Origin: Flectonema sp. DT1601
Taxonomy: Eukaryota > Euglenozoa > Diplonemea > Diplonemida > Diplonemidae
Reading direction: 5' to 3'
DNA length: 64,000 bases
Assembly: GCA_964019425.1 (NCBI GenBank)
Contig: OZ025795.1
Location: 186,001-250,000, forward strand
Part shown: positions 1 through 12,872 of the stretch, piece by piece
How the letters are laid out: each line of letters starts with the position of its first letter
Position numbering within the stretch: position 1 is the stretch's first letter
The notes under the pieces: model-generated
What the model was told of the DNA's origin: nothing
The model's database searches: none
Seen by the model: the letters and a program-made list of their open reading frames with translations, nothing else
Program-made: the position numbers and the translations under genes

Positions 1-45
1 ATAACAGTCTTGTAGATAATACCTTCAGGGCTTCCTTAACATCAA

Positions 46-445
46 TTAGCGTTTCTTGCGAGAGATGAGGATCACACCGTCGCCTCGAACGTAGAGCATT
101 TCGACTTTTCGTGTTGTGGATTCCATAGTGTTTCCCTTAAAGTGTTTCTGTTTTGTTTTTTGTATTTTATTTACTCTCCCCCAAGAGATACAATGATAAC
201 TAGATAATAATAAACACCTCCACAGCAGGTGATAGCATCATATTCAAATGTTCATCAAAACCGATTAGAGTTCCCGTTAATTCTCTATCACCTCTCATCT
301 TCACAATTACATCCTTACCCAGAGATAGTCTGTTTGTTTATTATAAACTTTTTTAGTTGCATTTTTTTTTTTTTTTTATTAAAAAAAAAACTCATGTTAA
401 GACATACGTCACTAAATCCATCGGCGCCTTTACTTCCCCCTCCAT
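46..445 (-). CDS. lsm3: U6 snRNA-associated Sm-like protein LSm3
   Basis: I read three exons on the minus strand: 445-408, 329-218 and 147-46, giving 83 residues. The first intron has a GTATGT donor, the second GTGTTT, and both acceptors are AACAG. The product has the two Sm motifs. Sm1 contains [20 protein letters not shown], close to the LSm3 signature, and Sm2 ends in [13 protein letters not shown]. LSm3 belongs to the LSm2-8 ring, which binds the U6 snRNA 3' end in the nucleus, and to the LSm1-7 ring in mRNA decay. Human LSm3 is about 102 residues; this one has a short N-terminus ([12 protein letters not shown]) and a basic tail. The family call is firm. The first exon rests on splice-signal and phase agreement only. 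Confidence 0.9.
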
Positions 446-829
446 ATTTTAATCGATTTTTTTTTTTTTTTTTCTATTGGGGAAAAAAAAAACTTATTCA
501 AAAAGGTCAAAAATTTTGCTGCACATCATTTTTTAAAAAAACAAAAACCTGTAGATTATATAATAATAATAAAGAACAAGATACGGACAACAACAACTTT
601 TTTTCTCATCTATAAGTGTAAATTGGTTAAAGAAAAATAATGCAAACTGTAAAGAACTGCGGCAAATGAAAAAAAAAAAAAAAAGCCCAAACAGAACATT
701 GAAAAAAAACCAACAAAAGTCAAAAAAGAAAAAAGTTTAATTGCAAAGTAAATGATATAAAAAGAGATGAAGCAGACAGAAGAATGAAATAAAAAAAGTC
801 CTAAACTCAGGACTAGCCCAAAGGATCAT
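446..829. other. Intergenic, no gene seen
   Basis: Space between the lsm3 start and the stop of the giant receptor gene. It is A/T-rich with several A or T runs. The open frames here are low-complexity or antisense to lsm3. I see no RNA gene. Confidence 0.6.
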
Positions 830-3800
830 TTAATTTGATTGTGGTGTCGTCTCAGCTTTCAAGACGACATTTGACTCGAACGCAGTCTCTCCAGGGCTTT
901 CTTGCTTTAAAGTAGAAGCGCTGGGTGATACCAGCTGTTCGTTTGTTGGAGCAGTGCAGGGCCGTTCATCATCATCATCACCTTCCATCCAGTAGACGAA
1001 TCTTTTAGTTCCAACTGGATTAGTTGGATTAAACTCACTTAATTTATTAATATCGATAACCTGTTCAATGACTTCTATATTTCTCTGAGCTAAATACTCA
1101 TCTTCAGTAGCATCCTCAGGTGGTGGTGGGAGTGGTCCAGTATGAGTTTTAATATGTAGTTGTTGCTGTCCACGCATTTGAGCTAAAAGTTCTTTAGTTG
1201 CCAAGTGATGGCGGATGATTCCCCTTTTCGATTTACGTCTCTCTCCGGTATTTTCATTATAACTTCCGAATCTAATTGCCTTCTTAACTTTACCAACAGC
1301 ATCAGGTGGCATTTGAGATTTTCTAATTGAAGACGTGCGAGATCGGGATCGCCAAATTCTACTCGCATGTGAGTTACCTGGTGTGGGACTCTCATCCTCA
1401 TCAAAGGCTGACTCTTTTCGATATCGAAGATATTTCTTAATCGAAAATGCTGCCAAAACAGCCCCAGCAAAGACGGAAATACTAATAATAATAGTAGTCG
1501 ACTGCGTACTACTAACTCCACTAACCCTCTCACCAGATAAAATAACAGGTTCTTCAGGAGGTAGAACAAAGTCAGTAGACGATGGCATTGGAGTTGAGTC
1601 ATCAACAACTACTACGGGGATTAACTCTTCCATGAACGCGAGAGCGAATATACTAAAATGTGTTATTTGACATCCGTATGAAGTTTGTCTCAGTCCTGCA
1701 GGCATAATAAGAGGGTCAAGTCTGCTGGCTGATTCTATCCTTCCAACACCTACCCAGTCTCCCCATAGCCATGTTGAATCTTCCCAATAAACACAATTAT
1801 AAGATCTTCTGTAGTTTATATCAGAAGATAATGAGAACATTATAGTTGCTATTGGTTCACTAGTATTCATTGAAGCAACGTTAATGGGTACTTTAGTAGT
1901 CTGATCTCTTACTGAAATACTAATTATAGTTGATTCCAGTAACAGAGTGTGTGTCTTCCCATCAACACCTTGTATTGTGAATGATCGGTCAGCTCCTGGA
2001 TCGTAGCTGGCCATGATGAAATCGCCACCTAATGCTTTGGTAGGAAAATTTGCTGATGGATAAAGTGTTGTGTCTTGGAGTATGTATGATGTCTGACTTT
2101 GAAGTCGAGGAGTCACCCTAACATCAGTTGATGGTGTCTTCATACTGCTGGGTACTCTCATCAGAACTTCCTCTAAGAAAGATAGCCTCTCAGAATAGCT
2201 GCTTTTCTTTAGAGAAGTCTCAATCAAGGCTGATGCTATCTCTGTTGACAGAAGACTGTCTTGAACTTGATCCATTTCACTTTTAGTTATTTTATTAATC
2301 GCAATCCAAAGATAATTCGTTCTATTTTGATACAAGTCTGAAAGTACTGGTGATGGTGGTGATACACTCCTACCACATGATGGAAGAGCGAATGGTTGCT
2401 TCGCCATAATATTCATCTGTACTAATCCATCAAGAAGTAACATTGCGTAGTTTTTATTTGAAGCTTGTTGTAGTTCTTGTAGTATTTGATATAGGTCCTG
2501 TTGTTGTTATTGTTTTGTTTTGTTGTTTTTTGAAATAACAGTATAAAACTAACACGATTTAACATACGTCGAACACCGCAACTATAAATTCCCAATTCCA
2601 AAAAGCAGGTTTTAATCGTTGGCTTAGAAAAACAGTTGACAAAGCACAATCAACACCCAATAGAGTACCTGCCTGTAACTGTTGGTATAGCATTGGAAGA
2701 ATTTCCATTTCAGTAGTTGAATCGGATTGTTTTTGTAGTCGGAATTCAACTTCTGAACTCATCACTCTTACGATAACTGCTCCATGAGCATTTTGTACGA
2801 ATACTAAAAACTGAATAGTAGCATTGCTGTCTGTCACACTACAAGGAAGTACTGGTGCCGAAAAATTCGCAACAGGTTCACTTGTGTATCCGAATGTTCT
2901 TTTGTTGTTAATTGGAAGGGACGTCGTCTATTTTTATTATTATTATTTAAAAAAATTAATAATGAAAGAACCGAAAGAAAAAAAAAATATATATATAAAA
3001 AAAAAACATACCTGTCCAGAAGAAGTCACTATCACATACTCATATCGATAAAGTAAAGGTGGGTTATGATCCATCCAAAGCCCCGCATTTAACGTCACCA
3101 TTGTTGTTGTTTCTTGAAGGTAACACATTGCCATAACAGATTCTATGCGACACTCTGAAGTAGTGACTGTCGCTCCTGACACATATCGAGGAGCTTCTTT
3201 GATTTGTAATAAGAAGCCATCTTTTGCTACTGCCACGATGCCGTTGTATAGAGTCGCCTGTTTTAGATATTAGTTAAATGAAAATGATAACAAATAAAGA
3301 TGTTTGTTGTAAAATAAAATAATAAAAAAAAATCACAAACTTGTATAAAATATGAACACGTCGTTAAAATAGCATCAATCGATTCTTGTCCGTTTGGTGC
3401 TGGTTCTGGACAACGGAAGGCATTGCCAGCAAGTAAGACAGACATTTGGACTTCAGAAATAGAATCAAAGAGACCACTAGGTTGTGAGTTCCATTTAAAA
3501 GTGTATGTTCCAGATGGTAGTTGAGGTACGTTATTTATGACAGCATTCAGATTAAGTTGAAGTCCTTGCTGATGAAATGGAGGTTTCGATGGAATCGAAA
3601 CCACATAAGTAGGAGGAGCAACTGGATTGACAACATCACATGTTTGAGTTCTAAATGGAGACACACATTGACAAACACCCATTACAGTACATTCACCATG
3701 ACCAGAACAGGTTACTTCTGGTATACATGGGATGTTACAATTATTTGTATACCAGTTCTTATCACATATGCATTGAGCTGTTCCTGTTTCTATTGAACAG

Positions 3801-6800
3801 AATCCATGACCATTGCAATTACAGTTCGGTTCTATGCACCACTTCCCGGCCATACTTGTCCTGCAGATGCTTGTTTCTTGATTTTCACAATAGCTACCGT
3901 ACCAACCAGAGTAACAGATGCAGTGAGTGTCATCAGTACATAAACCATGACCTGTGCATTCTCTTAGAGATGGACAGAGTGATACAGATTCACAACGTGA
4001 TCCTCCATAACCTGGATAACACTTACAGTATGGATCAGAGAACTTAGTGTGATGTGATACTGCTACTACCCATTGATTCATATCAAAGAAACATTCTCCA
4101 TTAACACAAGACTCCAAACAGATTGGAGTAGAACACAATTCATCTTTCCACATTTGATCACAAGAACACTCTCCGTTAGTACACTCTCCATGACCATTAC
4201 AGTCGTCTAAATCAAAGCATTCAGATTGAAAGAAATGATCACTTTGATCATATTCAGGTATTTGATGAAAGTCTGAATTAAACGAAAGACTACACGACTC
4301 AGAACTATTTAACTCTTGAGGACATTTACAATAACCTACGGCACTACCACTGTCTGTTGGAGGAGGTACACAATAACCAGAGTACAAGCAATCTCTGGGA
4401 TGGCTGTTACAGTATTGAAATGATAAAATATACTCTGAAGCTGTGACTGATGAATCATTCAAAACAACAAAGTCTTGTTGACAACTCAACCTGTGATCGC
4501 TGTTTGTGATGTGATTGCATTCCATAACGATAGTAGCCTCAGGGAGATATCCTTCAACAGAGACCCGACTTACAGATTCGATTCTCAATGGAAGCAGGCT
4601 TTGATGAAGTTTATATAACTCACCCAAATCATGATAGTCAGCCCAAATATGTTTAAAAACCCTTCCACTGATTTCTGACACAATGTCATTAAATGGATTC
4701 CCATCAGGTGATCCAGCCAGTCCCGCGATGTCTGAAAATGAAGGAAGTCGAATTTGCAATAAAACATTAAAATAATAATATTGAAGTTCATTACTCCACA
4801 CGATTCCAATCTTTGATCTTAAAATTCCGACAATTTCAATGAAAAATACGATGTCAGTAAACCCAGGAACTGCATAAACGACAACTTCATTTCCATCAGA
4901 TGACATAAACCTTTTGTAACGCCATGAATATTCATCTGAATTCGGTAAGAACGGTTCGTTGTTGACGGTTATTTGCACTCGTCCCATTAAACATTGTGGT
5001 TTTTGGGTTCCAATGCAAACTTCGTTTGGTAATTTTGACCAAATTTTAACTGACGAAGACCCCACTGCGATAATAATTGAATCCGCGACCGATCTCTTTA
5101 TATTATGAAAATAGCGTTTAGAGACCTGGACTGTAAACTTTTGATCTGAATCGCTTTGAAGACTTCCTTCAGCGAGGAGGTATGCACCTTCTCCGTGGTG
5201 GACTATCTGGAGTCCATCCCAGGTTGTTAAATGTCCCAAACCGTGTATTGAAAAGTTTGCCCACACTGGAATGTCACACTTCTCTCCAATCCATTTTCTA
5301 TTGCAAAAACAAACAGCTAGATTGTGTTCATTTCTACCACAGAATCCATTTTTACTGCATTCCATTGGACATATTGGTATTCGACATTTTCCAAAGCGAT
5401 CTGTTGACCAATTCTCAAAACACAAACACTTCAAGTCAGGTAACAGTAATCCATTATAACAGGTAGTCACTCTATCACTGCAGGGACATGACTGCCTTCG
5501 AATAGACGAGTCTAATCGAAGTGTTGAATACAAACTTTGAAATAATCTATCAGAAGATACCTCTGACACCTCATCCACTAACTGTTGTACTCCTAAGAAT
5601 GCAACACATCTGAAGGTTGTGGCAATACAAGATAAGAATTCAGTATTACAATTAGCTACAGGTATCTCACAGTCTTGATAACATTTAAAAACTGAAGAGC
5701 AACACAACTTTGCTTCAGGTGAAATCCACTGATCACAAGATGGTAGAACGCTTTGTTCTAATGTTACTTTCATAACAAACGAACTAATAGGACACGGAGC
5801 TGCTACATACGGAGAAGGTAATTGAGAAGCAACAACTTGACCACCAGATACCTTACAAGGATGTAACAAAACATTAGCTAAAGATCCCAACACACAAGGA
5901 GCTCTGTACTGTGCGAGAAACTTCCATATGCTATCCCTTTGATGATTAACACACGTTGGATCACATCCACACTGTGATCTTGCTTGGTTATATGCTGCTT
6001 TATGATATGGAACCATGTTTGTGATGTACCACTCAACTGTTTCTTGAACTTTTCGTTCGTAAATTGCGACTTCGGTGTTATTGCAACAAGGATCTCCTTC
6101 ATCACAACATTTCTTTAATTGAGATAGTCGAGTAGTTCTCGAAACGTACTCTGAGTTTGAGTCTCTTGCCTGCTGCTGAATAAGTTCAGTTATGATATTC
6201 GAATCAGAAAAGTACATCAACATCGATTCCTGAAGACAACTTCCCATTTCATCTCGAGAGTATTGAGCTTCCAGAACACAAGCACATTGATAGTTACTTG
6301 TGAGGTCAGTAGTCATCCAATTCCACTGACCCCATTGTTGATTACAAACTACTACAGGATCTAATACAGGAATCGTTGCTGTTTTTATATAAATACTTTC
6401 AGAAGTACTAAACGTCGTCGTGTCGCTCGACGTCATTGTGTTGGTTGTTGTTACCGCCATCAGTTTCCTACCTCTTCTTTTAACTTCATCATCACCATCA
6501 TCATTATCGAGTGATAATTGTAAGCAATCATAATAAAGAGAATTATTAAATCCTAGTTCACTTATTTTAGAACAGTTTACAAAATTAACAGTTTCCATCC
6601 CTCGATCAGTAGTAGTTAACATCCTCAGCCTCTCTAACGGATGTATTGTTGAGAATCCAATGATGCAGTTTTTAAGTTTAAATATTTTTTTATATAACTG
6701 ACTGATGCCATGATTGGGAGCGCTGCAGACATGTTTCGGGGAACCTGTTGGGGAGTACGCTCCTGTGGAATAGTCTCCGGGGAGACATTCGTTTGTGACG

Positions 6801-9800
6801 CTGCACCAACCGCATCCGTGTGAATTTATACAGGAGTCGCATGTTTTGTAAATACCACAAATAGATGATTCGCAGTTTATTCCTGTCCAACCATCTGAAC
6901 AAATGCAAACTGATGGCTCACTGCAGAACCCATGACCGTAACACGTTCGTCCACCAGCACACACTGGGACAGTACAGTCAGAGCCATCCCATCCGTGGTC
7001 ACATTGACATTTTCTACTTTGTCGATTACAAATACCATTCGCACATGGGTATGGACACAGTGCTACTGATATATGCATTCCTGGTTCATCAGCTACAAGA
7101 CACTTCGTCATTTCACATTCAGTATATCCTGGGCCTATGCACTCAAATAAACAACCAGCTTTTGTTTGACAATTATCTGAGAAGTAACCCGGATAGCAGT
7201 TACAAACCTCTGGTAACACACAAATACCTCGTTGAGAACATTCATGTACACTGGGACATCTAGCGATGCAAGTTCCTGAGATCATTTCATACCCAGGAAG
7301 GCAATCGTTGCAGTCGAGTCCAGTGCTCGGATAGATACATTTCCTACAGAGATTAATATTAGCACATTGAGGGATGTCACATGCGACATAGCTGCAATCA
7401 GTGCACGTAGGACCTGAGAAGGGCTGACTGCACATGCAAAGTTGACTAGAAGCAGTCTGCATGATGTCATAGACGTATCTCATGAATGAAACGTAAGGAG
7501 TGAATCCCCATTGCAAGAAAATAGTTGCTCCGTTTACAAGATTCTCAACGATAATTCGTTCTTCTGTTTTGTAATGTTTTACTCCTTCGTAGTGATTTAT
7601 TGTTGACTTGTTGAATGTTGCGAAGTCGGTGTCGCTGATGTGAAATGGTACCACAGCGAGGTGGACTTGTGACATTCCTCCAGAAAATGCGTCGACTAGG
7701 CCACGTGCAGAATTTATTACTACGGAAATAACTGACTTCTGCCTTTTAAATATGAAAGGTTGATATCTAATTTCTGAAGAACGAGGTTCTGCTGAATAAC
7801 TGTAATTCCCTCCGAGTGAAACTGAAAATCGATTCGCTTTATCACTGGAACGACTCTCGTTAATAAATATTTGAAAAATTCCAAACTTCATCACGGAAGT
7901 TAAAACAAATTTTACACCACTGAGAGACAATGGCCAAACAGTAGTTTGGTTTCTAGCCGACAGCTGAATATCACTACAAGCAGCTGTTTCGTTTAAGCAG
8001 ATACGAAGCTTGCCATAACGATCAAATGTCTTTTTGGATTCAAAACCATTATTAGTTTTTAACAATCCAGGTCCTTCAGCAAAGTAGCTCACTCCGGTTG
8101 AGCTTTCATGTCGTAAATCTGCAGCAATTGCTAAATTTTCATTCATGTTTACACCTTTTGAAAAGTCTGGTTGAATAACTTGAGACAAACTAGCCATCTG
8201 AACATGAGCTGTGGTGGTACACTCTAAGGAAAAATAATCCAGTTTAAGTTCTCCACCATCAGCGATTTCAATTTTCAAGACGTTGTATTCTCCCCATAAC
8301 AGTGTTTTGTAAGGGATCTCTATTTCTGTATCTAAAAACTTCTTCGTCTTTGTGGCCATCACAATACCGTTTACGGAAATGACGACATGAACTTCAGCAA
8401 TCGGAGGTATAAATTTTAATATTAAAAAGAAATTTGATTGCGTTTCAGAAAACGCATCAGACTTTGTAGCATCACCATGACAAGGTGCTTGAGTAAATGA
8501 TTGATTCTGTTTATGAAAGCATAATGAAGATGATTCCCAACGACCACCGATATTTTGACAACTAGAAGGAGTTGATTGGTGAGTAACGTACTGACCGATA
8601 CCATCTGTTGATACTAACCAGCAGTATCCATGAGATGATTTCTCTGGAAGCACAAAGCCTAAAGACATTGGATTGAATTCATTAGCGTCAAGTCCTTCTC
8701 CTGTTTGTGATGATAAATTAACACCAGCGATTGCTGAAGGGATTGATTGCCTGGTCATCGTCACATTTCCAAAAAATGGACCCTGAGCTGCTGCTCTCAA
8801 TAGTGGTAATCCGAACTCTTTATTACTAGAATCCCATATACCAACTTCCCAAAGTAATCTATAAAACGAATTACTCGGATTTGAACAGGTTCCAGAACCT
8901 CCGTTAAACTTCGCCCCACATGATGAAGACGTGCACGCTGCTATGTCACAGTATCTCCCTCGATTTCCAGCAAAGCATTCACATTGTCCTGTTTTTTTTT
9001 TTTTTTTTGTATTTTGCTTGGCTACTAATTGGTTAATTTTACATAAATAAAACATACCAAGAGGAGTACATATACCATTACCTGAACATGTAAATAATTC
9101 ATGGCAGTATCTGTCGCAGTCTGGCCAGTTGAAGTAGTCATCAATACAGGTTTCACAGAGATCACCTGCCCGATTGCCATAGCAAATACACTTTCCTGAT
9201 AAATCACATGTTTCACTACCTGCACATCCACATGTTTGATCACATTGAGGAAATGGAAATTGTCGTAGATGACATGTCTCACACCAGTTTCCTCCAAAAC
9301 GACCACAATCTTGACAGTAAGCCGATTGAGTTTGACTGGCTATTTTAAAAGTGAATAGAAACAGTTGTTCAGCATAGTCTTCACTAATAGAGTCAGATCT
9401 ATAAATAACTAATGTGAGTGGGGTACCAGTTCCTGATTCTACCTCAGGTGTTTTAATATGCTCCGCATTACTAGTGTCCTGATCAACTGTTACACTAAAC
9501 ACATCAGAACTTCGAGCATTACCAATTGGATGCGACACAGAAAAAGCAATATCTTGACTAACACTTTTATGTTGTCGAAGCACACGAGTTGCAGTTGGAC
9601 ATGTAGGACGACCTCCTGTATCAAGATTACTTAAGATATCTTGTGCGATATATGGTCCAGCGAGTTTACCACCAAATTCTATCCAGACTGGAGGTCCAGA
9701 GTCGTTTTCAATATTTATAATAATTAAACTATCGTCTTTTAGTAGTGTTCCACTCCACACAATTGCTGTACTTGTTCCTATCGATATTGGTGATAATTTA

Positions 9801-12358
9801 ATACCATGTTGTAGTGGAATCTGTAGACACAGTTTATGAGTAGTACAGATGCTGATATTTCCAAAACCATCAAAAGTGTCACCAGGACCATTTAACCATA
9901 TTCCGTGAGTTGCTATTTTAGTGTCATCGTTATTTGGGTGGAGAGTTGGTTTGTTAGGTTTTCCCCAATAGTCAGGGTGATTCTCTTCAAGACTTGTGAG
10001 AGTTCCAAAGTACTCAGATGCTGATAAAGTTCCACTTCTACAGCTGCCTATACCGTTGCATTGTATCTCTGATGAGAAGCACGTTCTTTCTTCACAGCGC
10101 GGACCCTTAAAACCCGGTTTGCATTGACACTTACCTAGCCCGTTGCATTCTCCTCTCCCTAGACATGTTGTAAACCCGTTACAAAAAGTAGAACAATTCT
10201 GTGCTGGGTACCAGTTGGATTCACAAAGTTCGCACTCAACTCCTCGATACTGCTTTGGACATATACATCTCCCAACAGGATCACATTGTCCAAATCGACA
10301 TTTACAAGGTCTGGTGCAATCCCCAACAGGAAAAGCATATCTTCCCATTGGATGGTACTGTTGACAACGTCTGTTATTTTGTTATAATTTAATGAAACAA
10401 GACTATCAAACAGGATAGTCGACTGTAAATTATTAACAGAAAACAACATACTGACAATAAGGATCCGACTGATCTATATAAGCAATCCCGGCTGTTGTAT
10501 TTGAAACACATTGACACTTGAATTCTTTAACAGTAAAAAGGTTAGCCGCAGCGTACTCAACGGTGCTTTCGGGAGTGCCATCACCACCAAATATTATAAA
10601 GAGGTGGTGTGATAGAAGTGGTGCACCCATTGTAATCTCATTATCACCAAAATATGAAACACGAGATGATTTCATTGTTGATTCCTTACAATACGGTAAC
10701 CAATCAGCTAGATATCCAGGAACGATTGTATGAGATATGAATCGTGTTTTTCTAGAACTGTCTGTGGTGTACGATGCAGTTACAACAAATTTATGAGGTG
10801 TTGACCCCTTTCTGTGACCATAACTGGTGAAGTATAAATCAGACTTCGAGAGCCTCCTTGCATCAATATCTATAACTATTTCTATGTCCTTAACTCCACC
10901 TCTAGTATCAGAATCAGAAGCATAGTCTGCTATGTAGAGAAGTCTTGTTTTTTGTTTACTTTCACCAAAAGGAACATGTCGGATGTTGAACGCCGGATCC
11001 TCTGAGAACGTCAAGTTTAATTCCTGGTTTTCATGCACACCCGTTGCATTTGCTGTTACGAAGAATGCGTGTTCACCAATCCATCCACAGCTTATATTAT
11101 AAGAAGAAATTGGTCCAAAGTGTTCAGAGTCAAGAGAGACTATCTGTGACTGAACTTGACCAATAAAAGGCGAAGGTGATATCTCAAGAAGAATACAATG
11201 AAATGGAGATTCCTGCAGAACACCTCCAGTGATATCAGTCAAAGCTAAGTCACTTAAATCTAATTCTTCAGTATGTTCGTTATCAGGGCAAAGGTGAAAC
11301 CATCCAAAGGCATCTACTCCTGCAGCAGATGTGAATGAATACTTACTTGAGATGTAACTGTTATTCCGTAAAGGCATCCAATCCTGCTTTGCAGTTTTCA
11401 CGTCACCGCTATTGCTGTCAACGGTGCTCATCCAACGAACAGGTGACCAGTTTGGATCTGCTCTGCCTGCATTTCCGGATTCATGTAAAGATGTTGTTGT
11501 TCGATTTATGATATTATTTGTTATCGTACAGAGTCCCCATTCACCGCACTGCTTTGAACCGCAGATCGCTATTTGACAGAACCTTCCTGTGTAGCCTTCT
11601 TCGCATACGCATCTACGATCTTGACGAGCATCAGCCGTGTTTTCAGTGTGGATGAAACAATTACCTCTACCAAAACAAAAACAAGGCAAGTCTTCTAATT
11701 CTGATGCCGTAGCTGTGAAGGTTGGTGTCCTCCAAAACGTTGGTGTTGGTGGTCGAAGGGACAGCGAAACTGAATCGGTTTCCGTCAAAGAAAAACTATC
11801 AGTTGCAGTTAAAGAAGACGTAATCGATAAAGTATCAGTCGGCAGTAGTGAATTAGAATAAGTTGCTGTCCTTGAACCGAATATATTATCACTCTCTGGA
11901 TTGATATGAGCAAAGGGACTAATATAAGTCCCAGTGATGTTATTCCAAGTTGTTAACTGAAGTCGGTATTCTCCGTAGTCACCAAATGATGAAGGAGAAC
12001 TGAAATTTTGAATCTCAAGAAACAAATATGAAACAGTTACGTTTCCAAACTCATCATCAGTTTCAATAAACAAAGTGTCATCGTCCCAAGATGATGTTAT
12101 TCGTAAACAACATTGGTATGAATCAATTAAAGAAGTTATAGCAGTACCAGATATCGGATGATCAAAAGTTGAATTCGGAAATCGAATCGACACATTAAAA
12201 CTATCACTCACATCCTCACTAAAATTAACCATTAGACGAACAGCAAATTCTTCTTGCCAGAGACGGCTCTCGTCAGGAATCAAATCAAATCCGCTGATAG
12301 TCACACCTGAGAACACACCTATTGTTGTTGTTAATAACAACAATAATAATTTAATCAT
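830..12358 (-). CDS. Giant EGF / REJ-like / GPS single-pass receptor-like protein
   Basis: Six exons join in phase: 12358-10452, 10370-9058, 8988-3341, 3257-3012, 2927-2568 and 2497-830. They give 3,714 codons including TAA. The start was chosen at 12358 because it opens a signal peptide (MIKLLLLLLTTTIGVFSG). Then come a Ser/Thr-rich stretch (about 165-215), EGF modules near 220, 640-1000, 1640-1780, 2290 and 2610-2850, and a PSI-like cysteine module near 1780 (CGIYKTCDSC, HGCGWC). A region like the REJ domain of polycystins follows (about 2870-3240), then a GPS-like motif near 3390-3440 (YNCVYWEDS through CQITHFSIFA). One membrane helix lies near 3490-3510, with a basic, then acidic cytoplasmic tail of about 200 residues. 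By family it should be a cell-surface adhesion or sensory protein. The intron at 8989-9057 is in frame, so a naive ORF reads through it. The function is inferred from domains only. Confidence 0.85.
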
Positions 12359-12872
12359 CTTGATATCCACATTGATATAAAAAAGAGAGGGGATGCTGTG
12401 TGAGGGGAAAATATAAATTAGTTGAAAATAACCGTCGAAAAACATGAAGGAAAAAACAATAAATAACATGAATCGCAGGAGATACTGTTCTACTGCCATA
12501 TAACAACATCACTACACTAGGCAGTAGGTTATAACTTTATAAGGTAATTTTCTTTTTTTTTTTTTTTTTTTTTTTTTCACTTTATTTACATTCAATAAAG
12601 TGATTTTTTGTGTAAGTGTTGGAAGGAAACATCATTAATTTTCTTTCTTTTTTAATTAAAGCTATACATTAAAGAGGAGAGGTAGGTTTGTTTTTCACCT
12701 TTTTCAATTAGTGTAGACCCAGGAATGAGCTCACTAGTTAAAGGCAATATTAGTTTCTGCTTTTGGAAAAGAAGAGAGAAGAAAAAGAATTGATCTGCTT
12801 GTTGAATATACAAACAAATTGATTCATTATATACATATGTAGTTGAAGTGCTGTTTGGTTATCTTCTCTTTA
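12359..12872. other. Intergenic between receptor start and LRR gene 3' end
   Basis: Contains the leader of the receptor gene, including a pyrimidine-rich CACACAG about 50 bases before its ATG, a long T run at about 12551-12577, and the 3' end of the LRR gene with an AATAAA on the minus strand overlapping its stop. No gene is seen. Confidence 0.6.

Noticed and set aside
229-615. 128-codon + strand frame at the left end
   Set aside because: Antisense to lsm3 exons and then a reading of T runs; Phe/Lys strings with no domain.
3521-7263. Several + strand frames across the receptor gene
   Set aside because: Shadows of the 5.6-kb EGF exon on the other strand; His/Tyr-rich, with no motif.
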